Source: Mageeibacillus sp. UBA5438 (lineage in GTDB: Bacteria; Bacillota; Clostridia; Saccharofermentanales; DTU023). Taken from it: a stretch of 39,351 nucleotides of DNA. This document shows positions 16,878-25,286 of the stretch, piece by piece (within the stretch, counting starts at the first letter, position 1; every line of letters begins with the position of its first letter). The position numbers were made by a program, and so were the translations under genes. Under the pieces are notes generated by a model. It was not told where the DNA came from. It ran no database searches and saw nothing but the letters and a program-made list of their open reading frames with translations. Where the stretch lies: NCBI GenBank assembly GCA_002427535.1, contig DIRK01000035.1, forward strand, positions 1 through 39,351, given 5' to 3'.

Positions 16878-17347
16878 GGGAGCTCCTCCATCACGGCCAA
16901 CAATGTGAGCATGTTGGAAAACAGATCGGCACGTACACGGTCACGCGCGGAGCCTCTGATTGCCCGAAGGCTTTCATCTGACAGGGCCGTTTTCATGAGT
17001 TCGCGCGTACTTTGTGAAATCAATTCTGCCCGATAAAGCTGTTCCACCAATACATAGGCGTCGCGCTGGCTTAAAAATTCAGATACCGCATGCACCAGAT
17101 GCATCATGTGGTCGGCGCTCTCTTTATGCGGCACACGGCGTATGCGTACATAACCCGCGCCGCCGCGCCGGCTTTCCACCAAATAACCTTGGCGGTGGCT
17201 AAAGCGCGTCGAAATGACATAGGTAATCTGCGAGGGCGCGACGCGCAATTCGGCCGCAAAGGCATTGCGCGCGATCTCACAGCTGCCGTCCTGCTCTTCA
17301 ATCAGGGCGAGGATGGTCCGTTCAATTTTATCGGTCAGACTGCTCAT
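16874..17347 (-). CDS. ctsR: transcriptional repressor CtsR
   Basis: The class III heat-shock repressor that binds tandem heptads upstream of clp genes. The N-terminal helix-turn-helix region (AAELRVAPSQITYVISTRF) and the glycine-rich beta wing (VESRRGGAGYVRIRRV) are characteristic; the C-terminal half is the dimerisation/McsB-responsive domain. The ATG at 17347 (MSSLTDKIERTI) is preferred and gives 157 residues with a roughly 40-base leader; a TTG six codons upstream is also in frame. A perfect CtsR box lies over its own promoter, so it is autoregulated. It is first in the ctsR-mcsA-mcsB-clpC operon. Confidence 0.95.
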   Translation of the reverse strand: MSSLTDKIERTILALIEEQDGSCEIARNAFAAELRVAPSQITYVISTRFSHRQGYLVESRRGGAGYVRIRRVPHKESADHMMHLVHAVSEFLSQRDAYVLVEQLYRAELISQSTRELMKTALSDESLRAIRGSARDRVRADLFSNMLTLLAVMEELP

Positions 17348-17373
17348 TATTTCAATCCGTTTCAAACTTTATC

Positions 17374-17390
17374 TTTGACTGTCTTTGACT
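17374..17390 (-). promoter_or_regulatory. CtsR operator
   Basis: Minus strand AGTCAAA-GAC-AGTCAAA matches the established CtsR consensus of two RGTCAAA heptads separated by NAN. It lies immediately downstream of the -10 box, about 27 bases before the ctsR ATG, where a bound repressor would block initiation or clearance. Confidence 0.93.
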
Positions 17391-17393
17391 TTC

Positions 17394-17422
17394 ATTTTAT
17401 GCTTTTAAGCACTTTCTGTCAA
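17394..17422 (-). promoter_or_regulatory. sigma-A promoter of the ctsR operon
   Basis: Perfect -35 TTGACA (17417-17422), 17-base spacer, -10 TAAAAT (17394-17399) on the minus strand. The -35 box begins only two bases after the T-run of the rpoC terminator, and the CtsR box follows the -10 by three bases. Confidence 0.92.
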
Positions 17423-17424
17423 CT

Positions 17425-17454
17425 AAAAACCCCGGTCGCGGTGACCGGGGTTTT
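17425..17454 (-). terminator. intrinsic terminator after rpoC
   Basis: A 12-base stem (AAAACCCCGGTC with GACCGGGGTTTT) around a five-base loop, with TTTTT on the minus-strand exit. It begins a few bases after the rpoC stop codon. The sequence is nearly symmetric, but nothing converges from the other side, so its role is to end rpoBC transcription. Confidence 0.93.
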
Positions 17455-17458
17455 GTGA

Positions 17459-20400
17459 TTAACTTACCTCTGCCGGAGCGTCGGGATCATCGGGGATATC
17501 AAACAAGTCAAGGATTGGATTGTCCTCTTCTCCCAACTCCCCTTCCTCGTCTAAAGTTTCCATACTAAAGGAACAGCGGTCGCGGAAGGAGTCAGGGTCA
17601 TAGCCTTGCTGGCGCATGAAGTCCTCATAGCCTTCTTGTGTATCCTGCGTAAAGCCAAGCTCGAGCGCGCCTCTTTCAAATTCGGTGCGCTGGATCCTGT
17701 CATCTGCGGTGGCATTCAGGGTCGCCATATTGGCCGGCACCACCGGGATCGCACTGATATTTCGGTAGCGCGGTAGCCCTGTGCCCGCCGGGATCAGTTT
17801 CCCGATGATGACGTTTTCTTTCAAGCCTTCAAGCGTATCGATCTTGCCCTTCACCGCCGCGTCTGTTAACACACGCGTCGTCTCCTGGAAGGAGGCGGCT
17901 GACAAGAAGGATTCGGTCGCAAGCGAAGCCTTTGTGATACCGAGCAACACTTGCTTACCCGTCGCGGGCGTCAGTTGATGTTCTGCCGCCTCGGCGTTAG
18001 CTATTCTGAACTCCGCCATGTCGACAATGCTGCCTGTGAGGAGCTGGGTATCGCCCGGATCATCGATCTTATACTTGCGAAGCATTTGCCGCACAATAAT
18101 TTCGATGTGCTTGTCGTTGATCTCAACGCCGTTGTTCTTATAGACTTTCAAAACTTCAGCGATGATGTACTTTTGAACCCCTTGTGGACCCTTGATCTTC
18201 ATGATGTCATGCGGGTTGACCGAGCCATCGGTAATCAGGTCCCCTTCTTCGACCACATCGCCTGTGTCGACGATGAGCGGGGTTGAAATCGGAACACTGT
18301 ACTGTTTGCTCTTGCCGTCTTCGGCTGTGACGGTCACCTCACGGCGTCGCTTATCGTTTTCGCTGACGCTGATCGTACCGGAAATCTCCGTGATCACGGC
18401 CTGGCCCTTAGGCTTTCTGGCCTCAAACAATTCCTCAACACGCGGCAGACCCTGGGTGATGTCATCTCCTGAGGCAATGCCGCCCGTGTGGAAGGTTCTC
18501 ATCGTGAGCTGCGTACCGGGTTCACCGATCGACTGCGCCGCCATGATGCCCACGGCTTCGCCGACGACCGTCGGACCGCCGGTGGCAAGGTTTCTGCCGT
18601 AGCACTTCGCGCAGACACCCTTGTCGCTTTCACAAGTCAGGTTGCTGCGGATCGGAATACGCATCATGCCGAGGTCTTCAATCTGTTGCGCGATGGCGTT
18701 GCTGATCATCTCATTTTTTTCGACCAGGACTTCACCCGTCTCAGGATGAATGATCGCTCGCGCCGCGTAACGCCCTTCAATTCGATTGGCAAGGCGCTCA
18801 ACCACACGCTTGGTTTTACCGCCGACCACGACCGGTGACACCTCAATGTGTTGGTCTGTTCCGCAGTCTTCACTGCGAATGATGACATCCTGTGAGATAT
18901 CGACCAGGCGGCGTGTCAGGTAACCTGAGTCAGCCGTTTTCAAAGCCGTATCGGACAAAGACTTGCGCGCGCCGTGCGAGGAGATAAAGAACTCAAGCAC
19001 GTTCATGCCTTCACGCAAGTTCGATTTAATGGGAATCTCGATCGTGCGCCCGGAGGTGTCGGTCATGTTACCGCGCATCCCCGCCAGCTGCTTAATCTGA
19101 TCGATATTGCCTCGGGCACCGGACTGCGACATCATGTAAATCGGGTTGTAGATGCCGAGTTTCTCCTTCAGGGCTTCGGTGATTTCATCGGTCGTCGAAC
19201 GCCAGATTCCGACCACTGTTCTATAGCGCCCATCTTCATTCAATAGACCGCGCTGGTATTGCTGGTTGATCCGCTCAACGCGTTCTTCCGCCGCTTGGAT
19301 CAGATTTTCTTTGACGTCCGGGACAATCATGTCGAAAATTCCGATCGAAATGCCGCTGATCGTCGCGTAATGGTAGCCGAGCGCCTTTATTTCATCCAAG
19401 ACGGCCGCTGTTTTTGTAATCCCGCAGGAGTGAATGGAGCGTTCAATAATTTTCGCCAATTCGCGTTTTCCGACGGTGAAATCGCATTCAAGCGCGATCT
19501 CACTTTCGTTGTCGCCACGACGTTCCACAAACCCTAGGTTTTGCGGGATGATGTCATTGAAGATGAAGCGACCCAAGGTCGATTCAACGATGCCGCGATA
19601 GGTTTCGCCGTCACGCTCGACCACGCGCCGCACGCGGATCGTCTGTCCCAGCGTAATCTGTTTTGCGTCGTAGGCCATCATCGCTTCGTCGATGCTCGAG
19701 AAGGCACGCGGTGGCGCGTCTTCGGACATTTCCGGGTTAGGTTTTTCAATCGTCAGATAGTAACATCCGAGGATAATATCGTGCGTGGGCACCGTCACCG
19801 GTTTGCCGTCCTGAGGTTTCAACAGGTTATTCGATGAAAGCATCAGGAAGCGGGCCTCTGCCTGCGCCTCAGCTGAAAGCGGCACGTGGACAGGCATCTG
19901 GTCGCCGTCAAAGTCCGCGTTAAACGCCGTACAGACAAGCGGGTGAAGCTGGATCGCGCGGCCCTCGACCAGTACAGGTTCAAATGCTTGGATGCCGAGT
20001 CTGTGAAGGGTCGGCGCGCGGTTCAAAAGCACCGGATGGTCCTTGATAACTTCGTCGAGCATATCCCAGACAAGGTCGCCGCCGCGTTCCACTTGACGGC
20101 GTGCGGATTTGATGTTCTGTGCGTAACCGTGACGCATGATTTCACGCATCACGAAGGGCTTGAACAGTTCTAGGGCCATTTCTTTGGGCAAACCGCACTG
20201 GTGCAGTTTCAGTTCAGGACCGACCACAATAACAGAACGGCCTGAGTAGTCAACACGCTTGCCCAAGAGGTTCTGCCGAAAACGTCCCTGCTTGCCCTTC
20301 AAAAGGTCAGACAGTGATTTCAACGGCCGGTTGCCGGCGCCCGTGACGGGGCGACCGCGGCGGCCGTTGTCGATCAGAGCATCGACGGACTCCTGGAGCA

Positions 20401-21262
20401 TGCGCTTCTCATTTCGAATAATGATATTGGGCGCACCCAGTTGGAGCAATTTATTCAAACGATTGTTTCGGTTAATCACCCGACGGTACAGGTCATTCAG
20501 GTCCGAGGTCGCAAAGCGTCCGCCGTCCAACTCCACCATCGGCCGCAGTTCGGGTGGCAGGACAGGCAATACGTCAAGCACCATCCAGTCCGGATTGTAG
20601 CCGGAATTTTTAAAGGCCTCGACGACCTCAAGCCGCTTGATCAGTCGCAGTTTTTTCTGGCCACGGGCGTTTTCCAACTCATCGCGCAAGTCCGTTGCCA
20701 GCTTTTCGACATCGATTTCCGCCAACAGGTCACGGATCGCTTCCGCGCCCATCTTGGCCACAAAGGAATTGCGCCCGTAAAGGAGCGTCGCTTCCCGGTA
20801 ATCGCGTTCGTTAATGATCTGCATTTTCGAGAACGACGACACACCCGGATCGATGACGATATAGGCCGCAAAATAAATGACTTTTTCCAAGTTACGAGGC
20901 GACATATCCAGCATCAGGCCCATCCGGCTCGGGATACCCCGGTAATACCAGATATGCGTGACAGGGGCCGCCAGACGGATATGCCCCATACGCTCGCGCC
21001 TGACCTTGGACAAGGTCACTTCAACACCGCACTTATCGCAGATGATGTTGCGGTAGCGTTTTGTTTTGTATTTGCCGCAGTAGCACTCCCAGTCACGCGA
21101 AGGACCGAAGATCTTTTCGCAGAAAAGACCGTCTGTTTCCGGCTTCAGCGTCCTGTAGTTGATCGTCTCTGGCTTTTTAACCTCACCTTTTGACCAGGTG
21201 AGAATTTTCTCCGGAGACGCGAGGCCGATGCCAATGGCTTCAAAATTCCCAAGTTCCGACAT
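17459..21262 (-). CDS. rpoC: DNA-directed RNA polymerase subunit beta'
   Basis: The largest subunit of RNA polymerase, holding the catalytic Mg. The N-terminal zinc ribbon (CYCGKYKTKRYRNIICDKCG) and the second zinc site (CESDKGVCAKCYGR) are present. The catalytic motif NADFDGDQM is at 448-456 with its three aspartates D450, D452 and D454. The next residue, nearly always Ala in bacteria, is Pro457 here (codon CCT). Its 1267 residues fit the Gram-positive form without large inserts. The start ATG has AGGAGG at seven-base spacing, 17 bases after the rpoB stop, and a strong terminator follows. The C-terminus is acidic. Confidence 0.98.
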   Translation of the reverse strand: MSELGNFEAIGIGLASPEKILTWSKGEVKKPETINYRTLKPETDGLFCEKIFGPSRDWECYCGKYKTKRYRNIICDKCGVEVTLSKVRRERMGHIRLAAPVTHIWYYRGIPSRMGLMLDMSPRNLEKVIYFAAYIVIDPGVSSFSKMQIINERDYREATLLYGRNSFVAKMGAEAIRDLLAEIDVEKLATDLRDELENARGQKKLRLIKRLEVVEAFKNSGYNPDWMVLDVLPVLPPELRPMVELDGGRFATSDLNDLYRRVINRNNRLNKLLQLGAPNIIIRNEKRMLQESVDALIDNGRRGRPVTGAGNRPLKSLSDLLKGKQGRFRQNLLGKRVDYSGRSVIVVGPELKLHQCGLPKEMALELFKPFVMREIMRHGYAQNIKSARRQVERGGDLVWDMLDEVIKDHPVLLNRAPTLHRLGIQAFEPVLVEGRAIQLHPLVCTAFNADFDGDQMPVHVPLSAEAQAEARFLMLSSNNLLKPQDGKPVTVPTHDIILGCYYLTIEKPNPEMSEDAPPRAFSSIDEAMMAYDAKQITLGQTIRVRRVVERDGETYRGIVESTLGRFIFNDIIPQNLGFVERRGDNESEIALECDFTVGKRELAKIIERSIHSCGITKTAAVLDEIKALGYHYATISGISIGIFDMIVPDVKENLIQAAEERVERINQQYQRGLLNEDGRYRTVVGIWRSTTDEITEALKEKLGIYNPIYMMSQSGARGNIDQIKQLAGMRGNMTDTSGRTIEIPIKSNLREGMNVLEFFISSHGARKSLSDTALKTADSGYLTRRLVDISQDVIIRSEDCGTDQHIEVSPVVVGGKTKRVVERLANRIEGRYAARAIIHPETGEVLVEKNEMISNAIAQQIEDLGMMRIPIRSNLTCESDKGVCAKCYGRNLATGGPTVVGEAVGIMAAQSIGEPGTQLTMRTFHTGGIASGDDITQGLPRVEELFEARKPKGQAVITEISGTISVSENDKRRREVTVTAEDGKSKQYSVPISTPLIVDTGDVVEEGDLITDGSVNPHDIMKIKGPQGVQKYIIAEVLKVYKNNGVEINDKHIEIIVRQMLRKYKIDDPGDTQLLTGSIVDMAEFRIANAEAAEHQLTPATGKQVLLGITKASLATESFLSAASFQETTRVLTDAAVKGKIDTLEGLKENVIIGKLIPAGTGLPRYRNISAIPVVPANMATLNATADDRIQRTEFERGALELGFTQDTQEGYEDFMRQQGYDPDSFRDRCSFSMETLDEEGELGEEDNPILDLFDIPDDPDAPAEVS

Positions 21263-21279
21263 GTTACGACCTCCTTCTC

Positions 21280-24200
21280 CTATGCTTGATCCTCATCTTG
21301 CCCATCTAGGGGCTCCTTATCTTCATCTTCTGATTCGCTGACGATCGCGCCTTCTTCATCCAAGACACCGTCGGTGAAACCTTCTTCATCGAAAGCTTCT
21401 CCTTCTGCGTCCGCGGGCGCCTCTTCACCGATCATGTTGAGCAATGTCCTTCCGGTCACTGATTTATCTTCTAATTCGTCGCTGCTGTCGGGAATATCCA
21501 TCTCTTCATTTTCTTCTGAGAGGATATGCACGTCGAGACAAAGTGACTGCAGTTCTTTCACGAGCACCTTGAAGGCTTCGGGCACACCCGGTTCAGGGAT
21601 ATTTTCGCCTTTGACGATCGCCTCATAGGTTTTCGTTCTGCCCCAGATGTCGTCCGATTTCACCGTCAGGATTTCCTGCAAGGTGTAAGCGGCACCGTAG
21701 GCTTCCAACGCCCAAACTTCCATCTCACCGAAACGCTGTCCGCCAAATTGCGCTTTACCGCCCAACGGCTGCTGCGTCACAAGAGAGTAGGGCCCGATGG
21801 AGCGCGCGTGAATCTTGTCGTCCACCAAGTGGAGCAGTTTCAGATAGTACATGATGCCTACCGTCACACGGCTTTCAAAGGATTCACCGGTGCGACCATC
21901 GTAGAGAATGGTCTTACCGTCTGTCTCCATCCCAGCTTCAACGAAAGCATCCACGACATCCTGCTCATAAGCACCGTCAAAGACGGGGGTGGCTACTTTC
22001 CAGCCGAGTTTATCGGCGGCGGCCCCGAGGTGAACCTCCAAGAGCTGACCCACGTTCATACGAGAGGGAACGCCGAGCGGATTTAATACGATATCAAGCG
22101 GCGTCCCGTCGGGGAGGAACGGCATGTCCTCTTCCGGCAGTATCTTGGAGACGACGCCTTTGTTTCCGTGGCGTCCGGCCATTTTATCGCCGACTGAGAT
22201 TTTTCTTTTCTGTGCGACGTACACCCGTACGAGTTTCGTCACGCCGTGCTTCAATAATTCATCGTTTTCACGCGTGAAGATCTTGATGTCGACCACCACA
22301 CCCGACTCACCGTGCGGCACACGGACAGAAGTGTCGCGCACCTCACGGATTTTTTCACCGAAAATGGCGCGGTACAGGCGCTCTTCAGGGGTCAATTCTG
22401 TTTCACCTTTCGGTGTCACCTTGCCCACAAGAATGTCGCCGGCACGGACTTCAGCCCCGATACGGACCACGCCTTCTTCATCGAGATCTCTTAAAGCGTC
22501 GTCCGCGACGTTCGGGATCTCACGGGTGATCTCTTCAGGGCCCAGTTTCGTATCGCGCGCCTCACACTCGTATTCCGTGATATGGATCGAGGTGTACACG
22601 TCATCACGGACGAGCCGTTCGTTAAGCAGGATGGCGTCTTCGTAGTTATAGCCTTCCCACATCATGAAACCGATCAAGACGTTGCGCCCAAGCGCCATTT
22701 CTCCCTGATCGGTGGCGGGACCGTCCGCGATAATGTCACCTGCTTTGACTTTTTCGCCGGCTTGCACCAGAGGCCTTTGGTTAATGCAGGTGCCCTGGTT
22801 CGAGCGGTCGTATTTGCGCAATTGATAAAAATCAACCTTGTCGTCTTCTGTACGCACGCGGATGCTGTCGCCTGTGACATGTTCCACGACACCGTCATGG
22901 GCGGCCACAATGCAGACACCTGAGTCTTTCGCGGCGCGATGTTCCATCCCCGTCCCGATAATGGGTGCCTCTGATTTGATCAGGGGGACGGCCTGACGCT
23001 GCATGTTAGAACCCATGAGCGCGCGGTTCGCGTCGTCGTTCCCCAAAAAAGGAATTAACGAGGTGGCCACCGACACAAGCTGTTTCGGCGATACGTCCAT
23101 CAGGTCGACTTTATCGGGATCAAGCTCAAAGAACTCATCTCTGAAACGGCAGGAAATCTTCTTGCCGACAAAACGCCCTTTGTCATCGAGCGGTTCGTTG
23201 GCCTGCGCGATGTAGTAGCGATCTTCTTCGTCGGCCGTAAGATATCGAATCTCACCGGTGACGACCCCCTTCACTTTGTCGTAAACACGGTAGGGCGTTT
23301 CAAGAAAACCGTAGCGATTGACGCGCGCATAGGTCGCAAGCGAGTTAATCAGGCCGATGTTCGGGCCTTCCGGAGTCTCAATGGGGCACATGCGTCCGTA
23401 ATGGGAGGAGTGAACGTCACGCACTTCAAAGTTGGCGCGTTCACGCGACAGTCCGCCCGGTCCCAAAGCTGACAGACGGCGTTTATGCGTCATCTCCGCT
23501 AAGGGGTTGGGCTGATCAAGGAACTGTGACAGTTGGCTTGATCCGAAGAATTCTTTAATCGCGGCTGATATGGGCCTTGTATTGACAATATCTTTGGGCG
23601 CGGCCGCGGAGATGTCGGGAATGGTCTGCATGCGTTCGCGGACGACGCGATCCATACGCGAGAACCCGATTCTCATTTGGTTTTGCAGGAGTTCTCCCAC
23701 CGAACGAATACGACGGTTGCCGAGATGATCGATGTCATCCGGCTCACCCACACCGTACTCAAGGCCGATGTAGTAGCTGACTACCGCGAGAATATCTTCG
23801 AGCGTCAGATGATGCGGGACAAGTCTTTGGCGATTCTGGGCCAAAAGTCCCTGAAGCGCGGCGGCTTTGTCTTCCGCGTCTTTGGCTTCTTCAACAATCT
23901 CACGCAGGACAGGGGTGTAAACTGATTCTTTGATGCCGAGCAGTTCAAAGTCGAGCGCATCGACAATCTCCGCGCCGAAAAAGCGCGACAGATATTCGTT
24001 CGCTCTGACGCGTTCGTTGCCGACGACGCGAAGCTGGTGCTCAAAGGTCGTCACGGTATCGCCGATTCGCTGAATCGGGTACACATCGACGGCATTGATG
24101 CCGGCCTGCTGGATTAAATCGGCGGTCTCGGCCGTGATAATTTCGTCCTTCATCACGAGCACTTCACCGTCGCTTGCGACGATGTTGTCCACCGCTTTAT

Positions 24201-25062
24201 GGCCGATGAGGCGCGAGGCCAAGGCCAATTTTTTATTGACTTTATAAATTCCGACTTTCGCCAGGTCATAGCGATTGGCTTGGAAAAAGTTGTTGTGGAG
24301 CAGTGACTCCGCGCCTTCACGCGTATACACTTCACCCGGTCTCAGCTTGCGGAAAAGTTCCTGAAGCCCCTGGTCGCTTGTTTCACAGCCATCTTTTTGC
24401 ATGGTCATGAGAAGCGATTCTTCTGTCCCCAACGCGTCCGTGATGTCCTTGTCGGTACCAAAACCAAGCGCGCGCAAAAGAATCGTCAAATGAAACTTGC
24501 GCTGTCTGTCCACACGAACCCAAAGAATACGCTTGGCGTCTGATTCAAATTCAATCCAGGCGCCGCGATTCGGGATCACCTGGGCCGTATAAAGCTCCAC
24601 GTCATTCTTGTCCCGAACGATATCGAAATAAGCACCGGGGGATCGGACGAGCTGGCTGATGATGACGCGTTCGGCTCCGTTAATAATGAAGCTGCCTGTG
24701 TCGGTCATCAGCGGGAATTCGCCGATATAGACGTTTTGCTTTCTGATTTCGCCGCTTTCACGCTCGCGCAACTGTACTTCCATATACAGTTTCGCCGCGT
24801 AGTTCGCGTCGCGTTCCTTACATTCTTCTATTCCGTATGTGGGATTGTCAATGTCGAAATCTCGACCAGTAAATGATAGTTCGATATCACCGGAAAAGTC
24901 AGTAATAGGCGACGATTCACGCAGGACCTCCATCAGTCCCTCGTCAACAAACCACTTATAACTGCTTTTCTGGATTTCCAGTAAATCCGGGATATCGAGG
25001 ATCTCGTCAATTTTTGAGTACGACATTCTTTGCACTCGTCCGTATTGAACGGGCTTTACCAT
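21280..25062 (-). CDS. rpoB: DNA-directed RNA polymerase subunit beta
   Basis: The second large subunit of RNA polymerase. The rifampicin-binding region near residues 505-540 reads SQLSQFLDQPNPLAEMTHKR then RLSALGPGGL, with the key Asp, His and Ser residues (E. coli 516, 526, 531) unchanged, so nothing there predicts rifampicin resistance. Other signatures include CPIETPEGPNIGLI, GRHGNKG and the C-terminal GGKAQFGGQRFGEMEVWALE. The ATG lies six bases behind GAGGTGA. The last 90 residues are strongly acidic. Unlike in most bacteria, no rplL or rplJ lies upstream; a divergent murT does instead. Confidence 0.98.
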   Translation of the reverse strand: MVKPVQYGRVQRMSYSKIDEILDIPDLLEIQKSSYKWFVDEGLMEVLRESSPITDFSGDIELSFTGRDFDIDNPTYGIEECKERDANYAAKLYMEVQLRERESGEIRKQNVYIGEFPLMTDTGSFIINGAERVIISQLVRSPGAYFDIVRDKNDVELYTAQVIPNRGAWIEFESDAKRILWVRVDRQRKFHLTILLRALGFGTDKDITDALGTEESLLMTMQKDGCETSDQGLQELFRKLRPGEVYTREGAESLLHNNFFQANRYDLAKVGIYKVNKKLALASRLIGHKAVDNIVASDGEVLVMKDEIITAETADLIQQAGINAVDVYPIQRIGDTVTTFEHQLRVVGNERVRANEYLSRFFGAEIVDALDFELLGIKESVYTPVLREIVEEAKDAEDKAAALQGLLAQNRQRLVPHHLTLEDILAVVSYYIGLEYGVGEPDDIDHLGNRRIRSVGELLQNQMRIGFSRMDRVVRERMQTIPDISAAAPKDIVNTRPISAAIKEFFGSSQLSQFLDQPNPLAEMTHKRRLSALGPGGLSRERANFEVRDVHSSHYGRMCPIETPEGPNIGLINSLATYARVNRYGFLETPYRVYDKVKGVVTGEIRYLTADEEDRYYIAQANEPLDDKGRFVGKKISCRFRDEFFELDPDKVDLMDVSPKQLVSVATSLIPFLGNDDANRALMGSNMQRQAVPLIKSEAPIIGTGMEHRAAKDSGVCIVAAHDGVVEHVTGDSIRVRTEDDKVDFYQLRKYDRSNQGTCINQRPLVQAGEKVKAGDIIADGPATDQGEMALGRNVLIGFMMWEGYNYEDAILLNERLVRDDVYTSIHITEYECEARDTKLGPEEITREIPNVADDALRDLDEEGVVRIGAEVRAGDILVGKVTPKGETELTPEERLYRAIFGEKIREVRDTSVRVPHGESGVVVDIKIFTRENDELLKHGVTKLVRVYVAQKRKISVGDKMAGRHGNKGVVSKILPEEDMPFLPDGTPLDIVLNPLGVPSRMNVGQLLEVHLGAAADKLGWKVATPVFDGAYEQDVVDAFVEAGMETDGKTILYDGRTGESFESRVTVGIMYYLKLLHLVDDKIHARSIGPYSLVTQQPLGGKAQFGGQRFGEMEVWALEAYGAAYTLQEILTVKSDDIWGRTKTYEAIVKGENIPEPGVPEAFKVLVKELQSLCLDVHILSEENEEMDIPDSSDELEDKSVTGRTLLNMIGEEAPADAEGEAFDEEGFTDGVLDEEGAIVSESEDEDKEPLDGQDEDQA

Positions 25063-25119
25063 CAGCGTTCACCTCACAAATCGAACCGGCATCGCTTATG
25101 CTCGCATCGCCAACCGGTC

Positions 25120-25147
25120 TTGACGATACTTCAACGCGTGATATAAT
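25120..25147 (+). promoter_or_regulatory. plus-strand promoter for murT
   Basis: TTGACG (25120-25125), 16-base spacer, perfect TATAAT (25142-25147). It points right toward murT, whose GTG is about 130 bases from the predicted start site. The transcript would cross the rpoB promoter region. Confidence 0.7.
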
Positions 25148-25226
25148 TACATCATCGCAGGGCTGATTATGACTCGCTTCACTCGTTTCATGACACGCAG
25201 AAGCAGCGCCGGCGACACATCAAATC

Positions 25227-25255
25227 ATTCTAGCATGCTATGATTTATGAGTCAA
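25227..25255 (-). promoter_or_regulatory. rpoB promoter (with extended -10)
   Basis: Minus strand TTGACT (25250-25255), 17-base spacer, TAGAAT (25227-25232) with an upstream TGC forming an extended -10. A ten-base palindrome TAGCATGCTA overlaps the spacer and -10. The predicted rpoB leader is about 158 bases and runs through the facing murT promoter. Confidence 0.8.
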
Positions 25256-25286
25256 TAGCCTTTTTTATTTTGGAAAAGAGATCAGT

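Noticed and set aside
20441..21193. 250-codon open frame on the plus strand
   Set aside because: It lies wholly antisense to the conserved N-terminal part of rpoC, has no ribosome binding site or recognisable domain, and is explained by codon bias of rpoC on the other strand.
21280..25062. rifampicin-resistance mutation in RpoB
   Set aside because: The key Asp, His and Ser residues are unchanged; the Ala and Pro differences in the loop look like lineage variation.
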